A stretch of 62,000 nucleotides of DNA from Gnetum montanum (lineage: Eukaryota > Streptophyta > Gnetopsida > Gnetales > Gnetaceae). Positions within the stretch are counted from its first letter, which is position 1, and every line of letters begins with the position of its first letter. Location of the stretch: assembly GCA_015680685.1 (NCBI GenBank), contig MNCI01005810.1, positions 234,772-296,771 on the forward strand. Reading direction: 5' to 3'. Positions 24,760 through 37,079 of this stretch are shown one piece after another. The notes below the pieces were generated by a model. That model was not told the origin of the DNA and made no database searches. It was given only the letters and a program-made list of their open reading frames with translations. A program made the translations under genes and the position numbers.

Positions 24760-25850
24760 AAAAAATCGCTATTCCTCTTTGATGGCCGTTGTGCATAACT
24801 TGGAACAGTTTCTCATCACAAATTTGGCTGGTGTGTCATCGTTGGTGCAGGGTCCTGGAAACCCATGATTTGCCCCCAAAAATTCTTGCCTACCTTCCTT
24901 TCCAATTCCAGTAAGAGAGTGACGAAATGAAATGTTGTGGTTGACGTAGATCTTCTGACGATGCCAACAACGAAGACGCGGCAGCAGTGCATCCCGCAGC
25001 AGAACGGTCGCAGCAAAATGGCTGTAGAGAGCCAAGCCAACCAGAGGTGGACAGACTTTGCCGACTCAACATATGCGTATGTCGTAGAAGCCCTAACACC
25101 AGTGTGATTCTACATCATTTTCATTGCTCTCCTTGTGGCCCTCCTACCCATGGATTTTCTTTTTTTGCTATTGCCATGAACCATTATGAAAACCCCAAGA
25201 CCGCGTTCATATTTTTCTGCAAGGGTTTGGGCCATCGTGCTGTTTTCATAGGCCCCTTCTCCTGACCGCTGTTCACGCCCGCGATCTCTGCCTCGTCTGG
25301 CCGAACCCCCACCTGCGCCTTCTGTGGCTGAACCTCCGCCTGTGCCTCTGCCTACGAAAATTGGCTCACACGCCCCCAAATCTGCGCGTCCTCTGCCTCG
25401 CCATGGCCATCATTGCAACCGCGGAAAGTTTGCCCAGGTGGACGGCTGCGCTCAGGCTTTTTTCTCCTACTTCGGCAACGGCGGCAATCTCTTCTGGTGA
25501 TGATGGCGACACACGCGCTAGCTCTTCTGGCGTCAGCTCGCTGTTTCCTTTCTGCGGCAGCGCGCAAGCATCACCCAGTTGCTGCACCCAGAGCAACATC
25601 AGCTTTGCGTTTGGCTCTCAGTTGGGTTCAGGCCCTCCCCTGCTTCAGCCGCAATAGCATCAGCAACCATAGGATTTGCAGGGTTTGATTCTTCATCGTC
25701 GTCATCCTCTTTGCTCTCGCCTTCATCGTCCTCTTGTTTCAGCCCAGCTTCTACAATTCCTCACGGCCCCCTCTGCAACTGCGATTTCTCTTCTTTTCGG
25801 TTCATGGCCAAATTTTCCCAATACTGCATGTTATTGGAGTATCCATGATT
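24760..25850. other. GC-rich island with exon-like coding potential on both strands
   Basis: Composition jumps well above the neighbours, most strongly at 25240-25770. On the plus strand, an ATG at 25503 opens a short arginine/alanine/serine-rich frame like an organelle transit peptide, and a serine-rich frame follows. On the minus strand an acidic stretch (KQEDDEGESKEDDDDEE near 25735-25680) and an alanine-rich helical stretch (25599-25366) look equally protein-like. Several frames overlap without frameshift-free continuity. I cannot choose a strand or name a product. It may be the first exon of a host gene, a gene fragment or a CpG island. Confidence 0.45.
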
Positions 25851-26069
25851 TCTATGTTTTGTTTTTCTTGCATCCAGTAAAAATGGCCGCACATAACAAT
25901 GCTGTCATAATTTTTGACCATAGAGGTTTGCTCAAGTTGCAAGCCATGATTGATCTTGTTTGCATTTTTGGAGAGACTGGAGACACAATTAATTTTTTTC
26001 TTGGAGAATATAGCTGTAAATGCTGATTTAGTGCAAGACCTCCATGTGTGCTCTGCATTTATTGAATTT

Positions 26070-26700
26070 TTGGGACCAGATTCTTAGCAGTATGCCCTTG
26101 TTTCGTTGATTGTTTAGACAGCAAATGAAGTAAGAATCTCCAATGGACTCATAGGAAGAGGAGTAGATCTTATTAATTCTTTGAATACGGCACCATAGTC
26201 CAACTAAGACTCTGCTTCAATACATATGAGTACCATAATTTTTACAGCCAATTCAGGATACACACCTGCTGCACTCTCACCACTGAGCATTACGCAATCA
26301 ATATCATTAAGAATAGTATTTGCTACATCAGTTGTTTTAGCTTGAGTTGGACGTGGAGACTTAATCATAGATTCCAACATTTGGGTTGAAATTATGACTA
26401 GTTTGCCTAAGCGATTGTACTTGTAAATCATCATTTTCTGTGCCAAGAATATTTTCTCAATCGAAATCTCCATACCAAGATATCCTCGAGCAACCCTAAA
26501 GCATTAGACTCTCTTAAAATATCATCAAAATTTACAACACCTTCCTAATTTTTGACCTTTGACATCAACATTATCTTTTTTTTGGCATCCCTCCCAAGCA
26601 CCTGCCTCATGTGCACTAGATGAATAATTCCCTATAAATGTGGCTACAATATCTAGCATCTTACCATTTGCAAATAAGTCCACCTATTCCATGAAATGGC
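26070..26700 (-). pseudogene. Pyruvate kinase pseudogene fragment (cytosolic type)
   Basis: The minus strand encodes the central (beta/alpha)8 barrel part of pyruvate kinase, the last ATP-making enzyme of glycolysis. Readable blocks include VDLFANGKMLDIVATFI (near 26680), RQVLGRDAKK and IMLMSKV (near 26600), [29 protein letters not shown] (26480), [20 protein letters not shown], and [19 protein letters not shown], ending near LDYGAVFKELIRSTPLPMSP (26190-26130). The sequence is closest to plant cytosolic isoforms as I know them. No intron is visible over about 600 bases. Breaks include TAG in place of glutamine before EGVV, a one-base deletion before VARG, a substituted residue in the GDLG motif (GYLG), and a stop after EAES. 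It could be a processed copy or a single large exon; 5' and 3' parts are missing. Confidence 0.9.
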
Positions 26701-27428
26701 CAAAATGTGCCAACAGGGAGATCATGCTCAACTCCCCTCCTACCATCCTAAACAAATGTTGATCTAGGAAAATAAAAGAAAATATGTGGATGATATAGAT
26801 GTGGTGAACTAGCACATTGATAATTGGATTGGTAATATCTTATGGGTCTTTTTGCCAAAAGTAGAACCTAGGGTTCTTGCAAGCTTAAGTTCCTTGTAGA
26901 GACATGGCTCTTTTGGAGCATGTTCTCTCCTTTAGTTATAGTTTCCCAAGTCCATCACCAAGGATGAATGTGGTGAGTCTTCAAAATTGATGATAAGAAA
27001 AAGAAGAATGAATGAATGGGTGTTGAGAAGCCATTCAGGATGAAACTCAGCTAGACCTATGGAAGAAGAGTACATATTCTTGCATGGGTATGGATCTATG
27101 CAAGAAGACAAGTCTCTAGACCTAAAAAGGGACAAATCTAGGGGATTCCTTAGAGATGTTGGCACTTTGGTTTGAACTTATCCCTCTTATCATAAAGTAG
27201 AAAATTTTTTTAGGTTCCTCCAAGTGTCCTTTGCATTTCATGCAAGGCCTTGGATGGAAAGACATATCAGGTGTTGGGATTGGTAACTTCCTTCAACCTT
27301 GGCATCAGTTGAGTTGATGAAATCCCTAAAATTGATGAAGCTCCAAACCCATACTTAAAGTGTACTATCCAAGCTTATCCTAGGCTTCACTTTGAGGAGA
27401 TCATTTCTTTTGTGAAAGGAAGGATTGT
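26701..27428. other. Unassigned sequence
   Basis: No gene recognised. Short frames only. Confidence 0.4.
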
Positions 27429-27998
27429 AAGAGAGGTCCTAGGATGGAGGTTCTCCTAGTCTCTCCCAATGGTTTGGGGGCCATGAAACACTTTGATGTA
27501 CCCTTGAGTGGCACTCAAGTATTAGAAAACCCATCCTAGATTGGTGATACCAAGCCAATAGTAGGACTTCCTACTATTACATCCCTCTCTAAGTTCTCTT
27601 CATACTACTCTTATATGGAGAACTATATAGCCCTGATTCCATGGTGGTCATAGATATGTACGCAACTAGGATTGGATATTTCTAGCGTGGCGCCCAGCTA
27701 AACCTTGTACTAGATTGTGAAGGGTTTGGGGGTGAGGAACACCTTGTAGATACATCATCACCCTTCCACTAATGATGTCTATATAGTTTCATATGTACTT
27801 TTTTACTAATTCCTTGTTTGAAGTTTAGAGGTTCTCCTTGAGATGTATTCTCTCTTGTTAAGAAGCTATTGTGTCACTTTCTCCTTCCCAAGGGTTACTT
27901 TTTTATTTAGAGGCATATTTCCCAAGTCTTTAGTCCTAGATCCATTAGATTTAATGGAATTCCTTGGGGTGTTAGATAACATTGAGGTAACGTTGTTA
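27429..27998. repeat. Uninterrupted copy of the dispersed repeat (empty site)
   Basis: Colinear with 7925-8031 plus 17958-18425, but lacking the 9.93-kb element. The junction 'gaaaacccatcctag' (about 27526-27540) shows the target CCCAT present once. The family it belongs to is not recognised. Confidence 0.85.
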
Positions 27999-29159
27999 TA
28001 TTTCAGCATTTGCAATGACTTCTTTTTTATTCACAACACAATTTCACAGAATGTTTGATTTTCTTCCTTCAAACAAAGGCATAGATATAATCAAAACCAA
28101 TTTTGTATTCACAACTAACCCTAAGTTTCGTTGGTAAAAGAACACTATTTTTTAAATTTACAAAGCACTCCATAACATGTATAATTTGGACCAATCTAAG
28201 TTGAATGGGTTTGACTTTTATGAAATCCTTTTTTAATTAAAAAATTATTATTTTCAAAATTATTTCTAACTACTCAATCTAACCAAATTTTTTGGATTCT
28301 TTAAAACTTTAGATTAAACATGGGTCACATTTAAACCCAAATTACAAGTTACATAAAACCTCATGTATGGGCAAGACCTTTCATATTTTTTCAATAGGAT
28401 AATAGATCACGTACCAAATTAAAATTTTTACTAACACAAGTTATGTGAGTAAGCAAGACTTTTATAGTACACTTTAATTTTAGAAACAAATCAATGATTT
28501 TAGGTTTTTTTTTTTAAGAATTCATCACTGATTATCCAATTATGGTAATCCATTAAAACATCCCAACCCAATATATTCACTAACCTTATAAATAATGGGG
28601 CCTTTATTCTCATGTATGTAGGGGGATTATCAGACCCTAAAAAATAAGTTTTATTAATAGTAAAAGAGCATCAAATACATAATCCACACCCAATAATATA
28701 GACTAGATATAGAAGGGAAACCTACTTAACTAGGTATGTTACACTAGGAAACATCCTTATAACTAACCAATCTCAAAAGGGAGGAGCCCAATCTAGGGAT
28801 CTACCATCCACTAAGGATCAGATGAACTAGTAGTAGAGAAAGATTGGTAGAAAATTAGATTGAGTAGATAATGCCAAAAATTATAAAGAGAGACTCCCAT
28901 GCAGTGATTCCACTCGAATTTAAGAAGGGAAGGCTTTGTGTAGTGATTCCTCTTGAAGAAGGTTGCTTGGATTCATGGGTCTTCCCCAAGGCTACAAAAG
29001 ATGAATTAACTAGTTAATATCCAACTTGAACTCTGATGCTTGATATTTGATTTAGAAATTAATAAGGTGGAAGATCTACAATTTTTCCATAATAGTTAGA
29101 TCATATATATTTGAATAATCAATCCTTTGAAAGAGAAAATTACACCTATGCTTCCAATT
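27999..29159. other. AT-rich stretch with a weak dispersed repeat
   Basis: No gene. Parts of 28400-28620 resemble 57112-57300 (for example 'tggggcctttattctcatgt' near 28595 and a close match near 57113), so a low-copy dispersed repeat is likely. Confidence 0.4.
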
Positions 29160-29178
29160 ATAATATAGAATAATAGGC

Positions 29179-29379
29179 CTAGTAATCTTTCATAGAAATT
29201 TGAAGTTTATAGAAGTGGTAGGAGAAAAAGCCAAACATAATGTCATTTTGAGATAGCTTGCATGATGAAATAACTTTGGAGGCCCATGTATGTGCATGTT
29301 GGGCAAAGGGGCAATGCCAAAAAACATGAACAAGATTTTCTTTACCACCACAGAGAGGGCAATTAGGTGTGAATCCCAA
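29179..29379 (-). pseudogene. LINE zinc-binding RT-associated domain (zf-RVT)
   Basis: The frame reads CPLCGGKENLVHVFWHCPFA, a C-x2-C-x8-H-x4-C pattern that is the hallmark of the zf-RVT domain at the C terminus of plant LINE polyproteins. It ends in a stop shortly after. Confidence 0.85.
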
Positions 29380-29683
29380 GATATTTGAGATGTTTGTTAA
29401 TAGGTAAACCTTGGCGAAGGAGATACCAGAGAAACTGTTAAATCTTAGGGAGAGTCAGTATTTTTCAAGTATGTTGGAAGAGGAGGCTCTAGAATTGTTC
29501 TAACCCTTATTTATGTCAAAACTTGTTACATCATTAAATGACACTTAATGAGTCATGCAAAAGTTGAAAGAGAACATGTGGCTTATAAGGTAGAAGTTTT
29601 GACCCATTAATCCATTAGAGACCATGAAAAGTACTTTGCATCAAAACATCCAATTGAAAATGGTAATGAATAAAATTATAAAC

Positions 29684-30321
29684 CTAAGTCAAGTAATGGT
29701 GCATTATTTTAGAAGCCCCATACAAATTATTAAACACTTCCCCAGAAATCCATTGATTAGCTAATCGAAGACATCTAAGAGAAATAACTCCCTTACAAAA
29801 CCAAGAGGTTGCAATCCTAGTGTTCGTAATGGCAAGTAAAATAGATGACAAAGATAACCACCAAGGACATAGGTTAGAGAGAAGAGTAGGAATAATCTTA
29901 ACATTAGTATAATTGATATAATGGTGTAAAACATGCCAAGCCCTCCAAATGCTTTTTAAAACATGAGATCTAAGAATAATGATAGTGTGAGGAGAAAGGA
30001 TCCAATTAACAAAGTGGATTTCTTTCCAAAAGGGCTTGTTTTTGGAAAATGCTTGTTGAAGCCTTAATTGGAGGAGAGTCCCAATAATGTCTAGGACATC
30101 TAGATGTTGAACCAACAAATTAGCAACCAAGGTGAGGCCTTGTTTAAAAGAGTTAAGAGGACCCAAGCCACCCTTATTCTTAGGAGGAATAACAATATTC
30201 CAAGTGACACAATGAAATCCTTTTTGAGAATCTTTAGAGGACCACATGAAGTCTCAAAATAATCATTCAAGCTTCTGATAAGCAACTTGGGAGGGGACCC
30301 AACATGAAGAATAATACACAT
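29684..30321 (-). pseudogene. LINE region between RT and zinc-binding domain
   Basis: An open stretch of 187 codons with FHCVTWNIVIPPKNKGGLG, matching the 'W-x2-V-C-P-x2-GGLG' block that follows RT in plant LINEs. The overlapping frame to 30321 continues the protein upstream after a frameshift. Confidence 0.8.
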
Positions 30322-30449
30322 TCATATAAGCATAGATAAACTTATAAATGAGGTACTTTCTAGCTAGATTGAGGCGTTTAGTCTTCCATTTTTCAATTTT
30401 CTTTTGAATCTGAAAAATTACATGCTCCTAGAGAATTGAGGTAGAACCT

Positions 30450-31400
30450 CTAAAAAGAAAGGGAATTCCTAGAATCTTGATGATATCTTGATCTTAAAGA
30501 AGCATCCAATTATAGTTGGGAAAATGACAATAATTATTGGTAAATCTATACATAGAAAATTTATTCCAATTAATAGTGGAACTCGAGAGTGAGCAATATT
30601 GCTCCACTCCAGATAAGAGTCATTGTAAATTAGCAATAATTTTTTGAACAACAGAAAAGGAGTCATCAGCAAAATTCATGTTAAGAAGCTAATGTTGAGG
30701 GGAAGAGAGATAGACCTTGGTGATAGCTTTATTTTAAATATCATAGTTTAACTAATGATAGAGAAAGTCAGTTGCGATGATGAATAGGTAAGGCACAAGA
30801 GGACATCCTTACTACACTGACATATGGATAGGAAAGGGAGAGGCAATACCAAAGGTAGTAGCTATTCTTGTGGTAGCATCTAAGAATAAAAATTTCACCA
30901 TATGTAAGGACTTAGGGCAAAAACCAAGTTTAGCCATTATCTGTAAAATAAAGTCTCACTTTATGTTGTTGTAGGCTTTTACATAATCAAGCTTCATTAG
31001 GAGAATATCTTGACCATCATCCTCCATCAACTTGAGACCTTCCCACATAGTAATCACATTATTTAAAATATATCTACCAAGAACAAAGCCTATTTTCTGG
31101 GAAGATATAATATGATAAAGAATTTTCTTTAGATGTAAGGCTAAGCACTTGGACCAAATTTTATACACCACATTATAAAGAGTGATGGGATGCTAATTAG
31201 AGATATAGGTAGGTTCTCCAAACATAGGAAGAAGACAAATAATCCTCTAAATTAAATTGGGCCCAACGAAACTAGTAAGGATAGCCTCTATGATGACTTG
31301 GAAGAGATCATTTCCCATCAAATCCTAATGATTTAAAAAAAAATCAATGGGAAAACCATCATAACTAGGGGCCTTCCCAGGAGTCAATTTAAAACAAGCC
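30450..31400 (-). pseudogene. LINE reverse transcriptase
   Basis: 31171-30956 encodes KIWSKCLALHLKKIL, then SSQKIGFVLGRYILNN and LLMKLDYVKAYN, the template-binding and first catalytic blocks (the aspartate of K-x-D-x-x-K-A-Y-D is present). A segment at about 30680-30640 encodes FADDS, matching the F-A-D-D catalytic motif. Upstream, 'APSYDGFPID' near 31370-31340 matches the G-x-D-G-F/L-P region. Stops separate the segments. Confidence 0.8.
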
Positions 31401-32387
31401 TCTTGAAGCTCATCCTTAGTAATATTAGCTTCTAAACTTTGCAACATAGTAGAATTGATTAGGCTAGGATAATTAAGACTAGTAGTCTCAAATGATAAGA
31501 TATCTATAGGGGTAGCATCAAATAAGGTTTTGAGATGCTTCTTAAGATATGCAAGGATATTGTTCTGTCAATGATGGTGGTACCATCATTGCAAATTGTT
31601 TCTAAAGAATGAGAATAGATACTTGAAAATTTCCTTACAGTGTTCATCTTCAATATATTTAACCAAGTGAGTCTACTTTTTGTTAAGGCACCTTATGCTT
31701 TGTACACATCCCATTGTTGGAAGGCTAACCAAGCTCTAGCTAACTCTCCATGAACTTGAGTGTTGAAAGGATCTTGAGTTAATCTATCAATAAGATGTTT
31801 AATAGTAAAGTGAATGTTGTTGTACTCTTTTCTAACAAAAACAACCACTTCCTTACTATAATAACAGGCAAAGTTCCATACTCTAAAAGAAGCACAATGC
31901 CACCATTGAATCCAACCCACCTAATCTATGGGCCTAGGTTCAACATTTCAAAGATTTGAGAGAAGTATTTACGTGGAAGAAGAAGAGAAGAAATTACTGT
32001 GTAACCACAAAATATGGAAATTATGTTTGTGGTTGCTATCATGAATCTGAATAGACATAGTAATGGAAAGATGGTTTGATAAGGTTGCACGTTGATGAAC
32101 CATAGTAGCAGAAGAGGCTTCCTAAAAAGAAATGATGAAAAAATAGAACATATCTAACTGACTATAGATGTGAGCTTGCCCAAGATGAAGATTACTCCAA
32201 CTGAATCTATGAAGATGATCACTAGTAGAGGCATCCATCCCATCATAAAGGTAGAAATTTTTCTTAAAGCCTCACTAGGTCTGATACTTGTAATTTGGAA
32301 GTTGGAAAAACACACTTCCCAACTAAGCTTATCATGAGAAAATTCTATCTCCTCTAAGAATCCAAGGTATCAAGGGAAGAGAATTAG

Positions 32388-32678
32388 CTAGTTCCTACCA
32401 TAGAAGAGCACATTTTGTAGAGTCATTAGGGGCATAAATAGAGTAGATGCCAAAAGGGCCATGTGAGGAGGAGAGGGTAGCCCAAGAAACTCTATGGTCA
32501 GAATCAAAATCACTTTGAATGATTTTATCTTTTTAATAAGTAGAGAGGAGAATGGTAGTTCCCCCTTTCCCACTAACATGCAAAGTAGTAAGAACTGATG
32601 AGTGAGGAAGAAACCAATGGGTTGAAAGAGATAAATGATTTGCTGAAATCTTAATTTTCTAAAGGAGAATGAAGTCAA
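32388..32678 (-). pseudogene. LINE endonuclease fragment
   Basis: Read with frameshifts, the minus strand gives a C-terminal APE-type endonuclease stretch (WATLSSSHGPFGIYSIYAPN and then a leucine/tryptophan block). The G-I/V-Y-x-P-N pattern is typical of LINE endonucleases. It would nick target DNA. Confidence 0.6.
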
Positions 32679-33900
32679 AAAAAATATTTAGACTAGAAAG
32701 AAATTTTCTTACACATTTACATCATAGCCTATCAGTTAGGTCTTGAACATTTTAAGAAAAGAGGTTCATGGGAAAGTAGAGGGCATATCAAATGAAAGGT
32801 TTCCATAATGTTCGAAAGTCAAAGTATCAACTTCCATTGTTTATGAGAGAATGACAAAGGAGTTATCTATAGTGATGGGTAATGTGGAATTATTCATTGG
32901 AGAGAAAGTAGAGGGTGGATTTGTAAAGGAGGAAGCTTTGAATCATTTCCTTCCACTACCCTTCACAAAATCTTCATCCAAAATTGAGTTCTTAAATGAC
33001 TTTGGAGTGACATGTCTTGTTGGGGTTACCTTTAGGAGTGAACTTAACTATGGCACTTGTGCCTTGGAGGGGCTAGAAGAGGAGGAAGACTTCAAAACAT
33101 TTTTAAAAGAGGTTCTGAACCTAAAGGATTCTAATGGTGATGGAATGTTGGTATATCTAGGGAATGGATTTTTTTGAGACTCAGTGAAGCATTTTTTCTT
33201 AGCTAAGAAGGGATAGGCCAAGATATGATGCTTAGCTCAATGATAATAACTACAAGAGTTAAGGAGATAAAAATAATGTATTTTTTGGGTGAAGAGTTTT
33301 ACACTAGCTACAAGGATTAGTGAGTTATTCCTATGAGAAATATCAAGTTTGATACAGTAGCAATGGAACTAAGTTCTATTAAGCATAGTGCCATGGTCTA
33401 AAATAATACAACTGAGGCTATCAACGATGTTCCTCTCTACAGATGAAAAAATTAGTGGAAGGTTCAACAATGCAGCATAACAGGGGATTGTATTATATGC
33501 CAGGTCATTAAAATTAAAATAAAATTTCTAGGCACATGCAATAAGAGTTGCATTACATGTTGGAAAAATTCTGATAAAGAGAGGCTTCTCAACTTGAGAG
33601 GCCTTAGAAAGTTCCACTAGGATAAAGTTTTGAGCATAGTAATGGGCATGAGAAACTTGAATTCCCTAGGACTATAGCTTGATCTATATTTATGTATTTA
33701 TACTAAGTGATCTCTATAGAAAATCCATAATTTGAAAGAATATAAAATGCATCAAAAAATCTCTAGAAACAACAACGAAAATATCGTCAAGAAGAAGGAA
33801 ATCTATATTAGATGAGTTAGAGGTACTTCCCTGACAATGAGTAGAATCGTGGGACAAATCATACATTGCAAAACTTCATGCAAATCTTTCCACCACTCCT

Positions 33901-34699
33901 ACCATGTAGATCTACCGTAACACCTATATAGAACCATCATGGTGTAGATCAACACCTTCACCTCCTCCCCACTATGCAAATCTACTCTACAGTTGTGAAA
34001 ATATACCCATCATTTAGCCATAGTCGTAGCAACAACCAATCCTTAGCCATAGATTCATTGTAGCACTATAACCACCACACAAATCTATCTTCCTATTGCA
34101 ATCGTAGCTATGCAAATCTGTTTGTCTTGCATGTAGAAACCCTAGAAAATTTGAAGAAACATTACATACTATGGGAGTTAACATTGTCAACCTCTTTCCA
34201 CTACTATTAACCAATGTTGTGCTCTTGTGTTTGGTTTTTTTCCAAAGAAGGACATTTGTCTTTTGTTCTCACCATTTATGTTTCTAAAATGGAACTACCT
34301 CACAGGGAGTGTAACTTTTTCACTTTGGACTACCTGCTATACTAACATTCTTCTTCAAAACAAAACTACCTTAGAAGTTGGGCCTTTTTCATCAATTATT
34401 TTCCAAATTTCTCTTGCTAGTATTTGCATAATTTAGAAATTAAAGAAATGCAAGCAGTACTTAGGTTAAATATTTAACAAAAATTGACTATATATGTAAT
34501 AATGAACAAAACTAAGATTACTCAAACTCACATTTCCACTTTTTAGAATCTTAGACATTGCAAAAACAAATGAATGCTACTTGATTACAGATGTAGAAAC
34601 CATATAAGAAACACCAATGAGTCATGTCTATAACTTTGAAATGGTGATTTGGAAAATGCCTCTACAATAACAATAGTATGTGAAATACAAATGAGTAAT
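33901..34699. other. Possible LINE 5' flank, otherwise unassigned
   Basis: 'tgcaaatct'-type motifs recur at about 33950-34120, perhaps the LINE 5' untranslated region. No gene seen. Confidence 0.35.
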
Positions 34700-35440
34700 T
34701 GATGAAACATCCAGTGCACAATGTTGATTGGGCCGCGTTGATGAAGCCTTGTCAACATGGTTGCATTAACATGACCCCATTGATGCATCTGTCCACACAT
34801 TGACGTGGCCTCATCAATGCAAAGTTCATTTTCTGCTATAAATATGCATGCACCCATCACATTTAGGCACCTTTTTGTTCAAGTTGTAGCAAAGCTCTTG
34901 TAGTTTTTTTTTCATAGGAGTTAGACTATTTTCTCAACTGCATGCCCACAATGTGATGCTTGTAATTGTACGGAACCTTTATTAGAGTGTGACATACTTG
35001 GACATATACATGATCGGCAATAAAGATCAAGATTACTCCATCATTGTAGCATTCACTTGGTTTTAATTGCTTAATTGTTATTTTTATTTATTATTTTCTT
35101 AGTTAATATTTCTTTACCATCATTTACTATTCTTGTTGTGAAATGCAGAATGAGTACAACTTAATCGCGAATATTGAAGTGTAACTACTTGGTAACCTAG
35201 TAGCATATCTAGGAGCGCTCAAGTAATATACGCTTGGTAAGCCCAGAAGTAGTACATGAGGTTCAACATGTGTACAGATGATTAAGGATGGATTCTCATC
35301 ACACTTACGCTAGCTTAGATTCTCTTCTCCCACTCCCTCTTAGCTAAAACAAAGTTATTTTTCATTGCCTCTAGGAGTAGCACTAGTTTAGGCCCACATC
35401 ATATACATCGCTCTAGACTAAATCATAAGTGACAAAGCAA
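34700..35440 (+). mobile_element. Diverged solo LTR related to family A
   Basis: Landmarks of the family A LTR appear in the same order: repeated 'ttgatg' dyads, a TATA box 'ctataaatatgc' (about 34838-34849), 'cccacaatgtgatgc', a pair 'cttggtaacc' and 'cttggtaagcccag' (about 35199 and 35253), and a final 'ctagcttag'. Overall identity is low. No internal region borders either side, so it is a solo LTR. Exact ends are uncertain. Confidence 0.6.
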
Positions 35441-36590
35441 ATACTTTTCTAGGTGGGAAGATAGCGAACTGCAATCAACGTGTAATGATCTAGATACTAA
35501 AATTTGTATATGATATGTTATTCTACTTGTACAAAATTTGTAATAGAATTTCATTATTCACTTCAAGACATAGTCTAATTAGAAATCAATGCTTAATATT
35601 TCCTACCAGAATCAACCTATAGCTTGGTATTTCCAAATTAATAGTCTTCAAGATGTGGTTAGCACTTCATTATTTCTAGAGGTAATTTTATATTCTATTA
35701 TTATAACATTAACCTATATAACTTGACTTTAAGTGATATTTAGTAAATTAAGTGATTTTTTAAAATTTAGAGTCAATGATAGAATATTTAATTTACTTGG
35801 ATGGTTGAACATGTTTGGCTATATGGTATTAACATTATTTAGTTAGCAAGAAGTTGCTAGTTTAAGTTATAAATGAGGCATCACTATACTCCTAAAATTC
35901 TTCTAAATTATTGTGTTTGGTTGAAAAACTTACTAACTACTAGGTTGTGTATACAAAGATAACCACATCTAATAAGATAATCTATTAAATGATTCTATAT
36001 TACAATAGATATTGTTCTAAAGGCTTTTTGTGAAAGAGCACCAATCATGATAAAACCCTTGCATGATTAAAATGCATTATAATTTTAGCATCTAGAGGAA
36101 AGCTGTAATTTTAAATCATGGTTAATTAAAAGGTACTACATGCAAGTTAGAGAAACCTAAGTGACTAGCCTAGCTTAACTATATCATTAGCCCTTAAGGG
36201 TAGAAAGGACATGATGCATCCATGGTATCAAGTAACAAATTGTAGATTTAGAGTTCATTGAAAATTAAATTCCATGTGCATCCAAGATTTCCATTGTTTA
36301 CTTACCCAAGCTTTGCAAGCAAATCTTGAACATATAGCATCCCTTGATACTACATTATCATTACCCTTGTCATGGATGAAATACTAACAATGCTATATTG
36401 TGATTCCTTTTAAGGGAAAGAAAGTAATCATAACTAAAATTAAGGGGAGACATTAAGGTATACATGTGTGCTTCTATGAATACATTGATTTCATTGACTT
36501 ATAATAAAATATCTTGAATAATTTTTGTTGACTTCTAGTTTTGACAACTCTTGATTAATAAGAGAAGACATAAGATAGGTTCAAATCAAA
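35441..36590. other. AT-rich stretch, nothing recognised
   Basis: No reading frame or repeat structure that can be supported. Confidence 0.4.
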
Positions 36591-36591
36591 T

Positions 36592-36855
36592 GATAGGTTG
36601 GGAAAGGTAGGTCAAACCTAAAATAAGCTAACTATATGTATAGCCCAAAACATATAGCCAATAGAGTATATTAAAAAATTACAAGAATATAATAATACCT
36701 ACAACCTCTTATTTAAAATGGCAATAAGATAACTATTGGAGCCACTAATGATTAGCTAAAGAGGAATACATATGTCTTTTAATATATCATTTTAGCTATA
36801 TGTCTTGGGATATGCTATAGCCATATTATTTTAGGTTGTTTCACTTCCTTCCTAT
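36592..36855. mobile_element. Foldback/MITE-like element
   Basis: Arms of about 80 bases (36592-36676 and 36778-36855) are imperfect inverted copies: 'caaacctaaaataag' near 36613 answers 'attattttaggttg' near 36825, and 'catatagcc' answers 'agctatatg'. The loop is about 100 bases and there is no coding capacity. Size and AT-rich structure suit a MITE. A clear target duplication was not found. Confidence 0.6.
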
Positions 36856-37079
36856 ATAATAAGCATAGGTGTATTTAAAGCATTAAAAATTTTCTCAATT
36901 TTAAAAAATAATTTGATCACTTATAAAGTTATGAATATAATGTTTTTAATTCATATAATAAAATGCCATATGATTTGAAAAATACACAATGAAGTAATTA
37001 ATGGTATATATAATTAAAGGGTTCATACAAAATTCAACAATATGTTTAACCAACATTTAAAATGCAACCTCTTTTCTTG

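Larger units (their letters stand above)
29160..33900 (-). mobile_element. Degraded L1-like LINE retrotransposon
   Basis: Minus-strand order, from high to low coordinate: ORF1 remnant with a possible CCHC knuckle (near 33250), APE-type endonuclease end (32678-32388), RT (31400-30450), connecting region, and the zinc-binding domain typical of plant non-LTR RTs (29379-29179). The order is that of plant L1 elements. Many stops and shifts separate the pieces. No clear poly(A) tail or target duplication was found. Confidence 0.8.

Noticed and set aside
28505-28516. T-run as the poly(A) end of the minus-strand LINE
   Set aside because: Similarity to 57200-57300 continues on both sides of the run, so it is not a LINE junction.
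32851-33177. 108-codon plus-strand frame
   Set aside because: Antisense to the low-complexity end of the LINE ORF1 remnant; the minus strand gives a serine/proline-rich continuation of the LINE.
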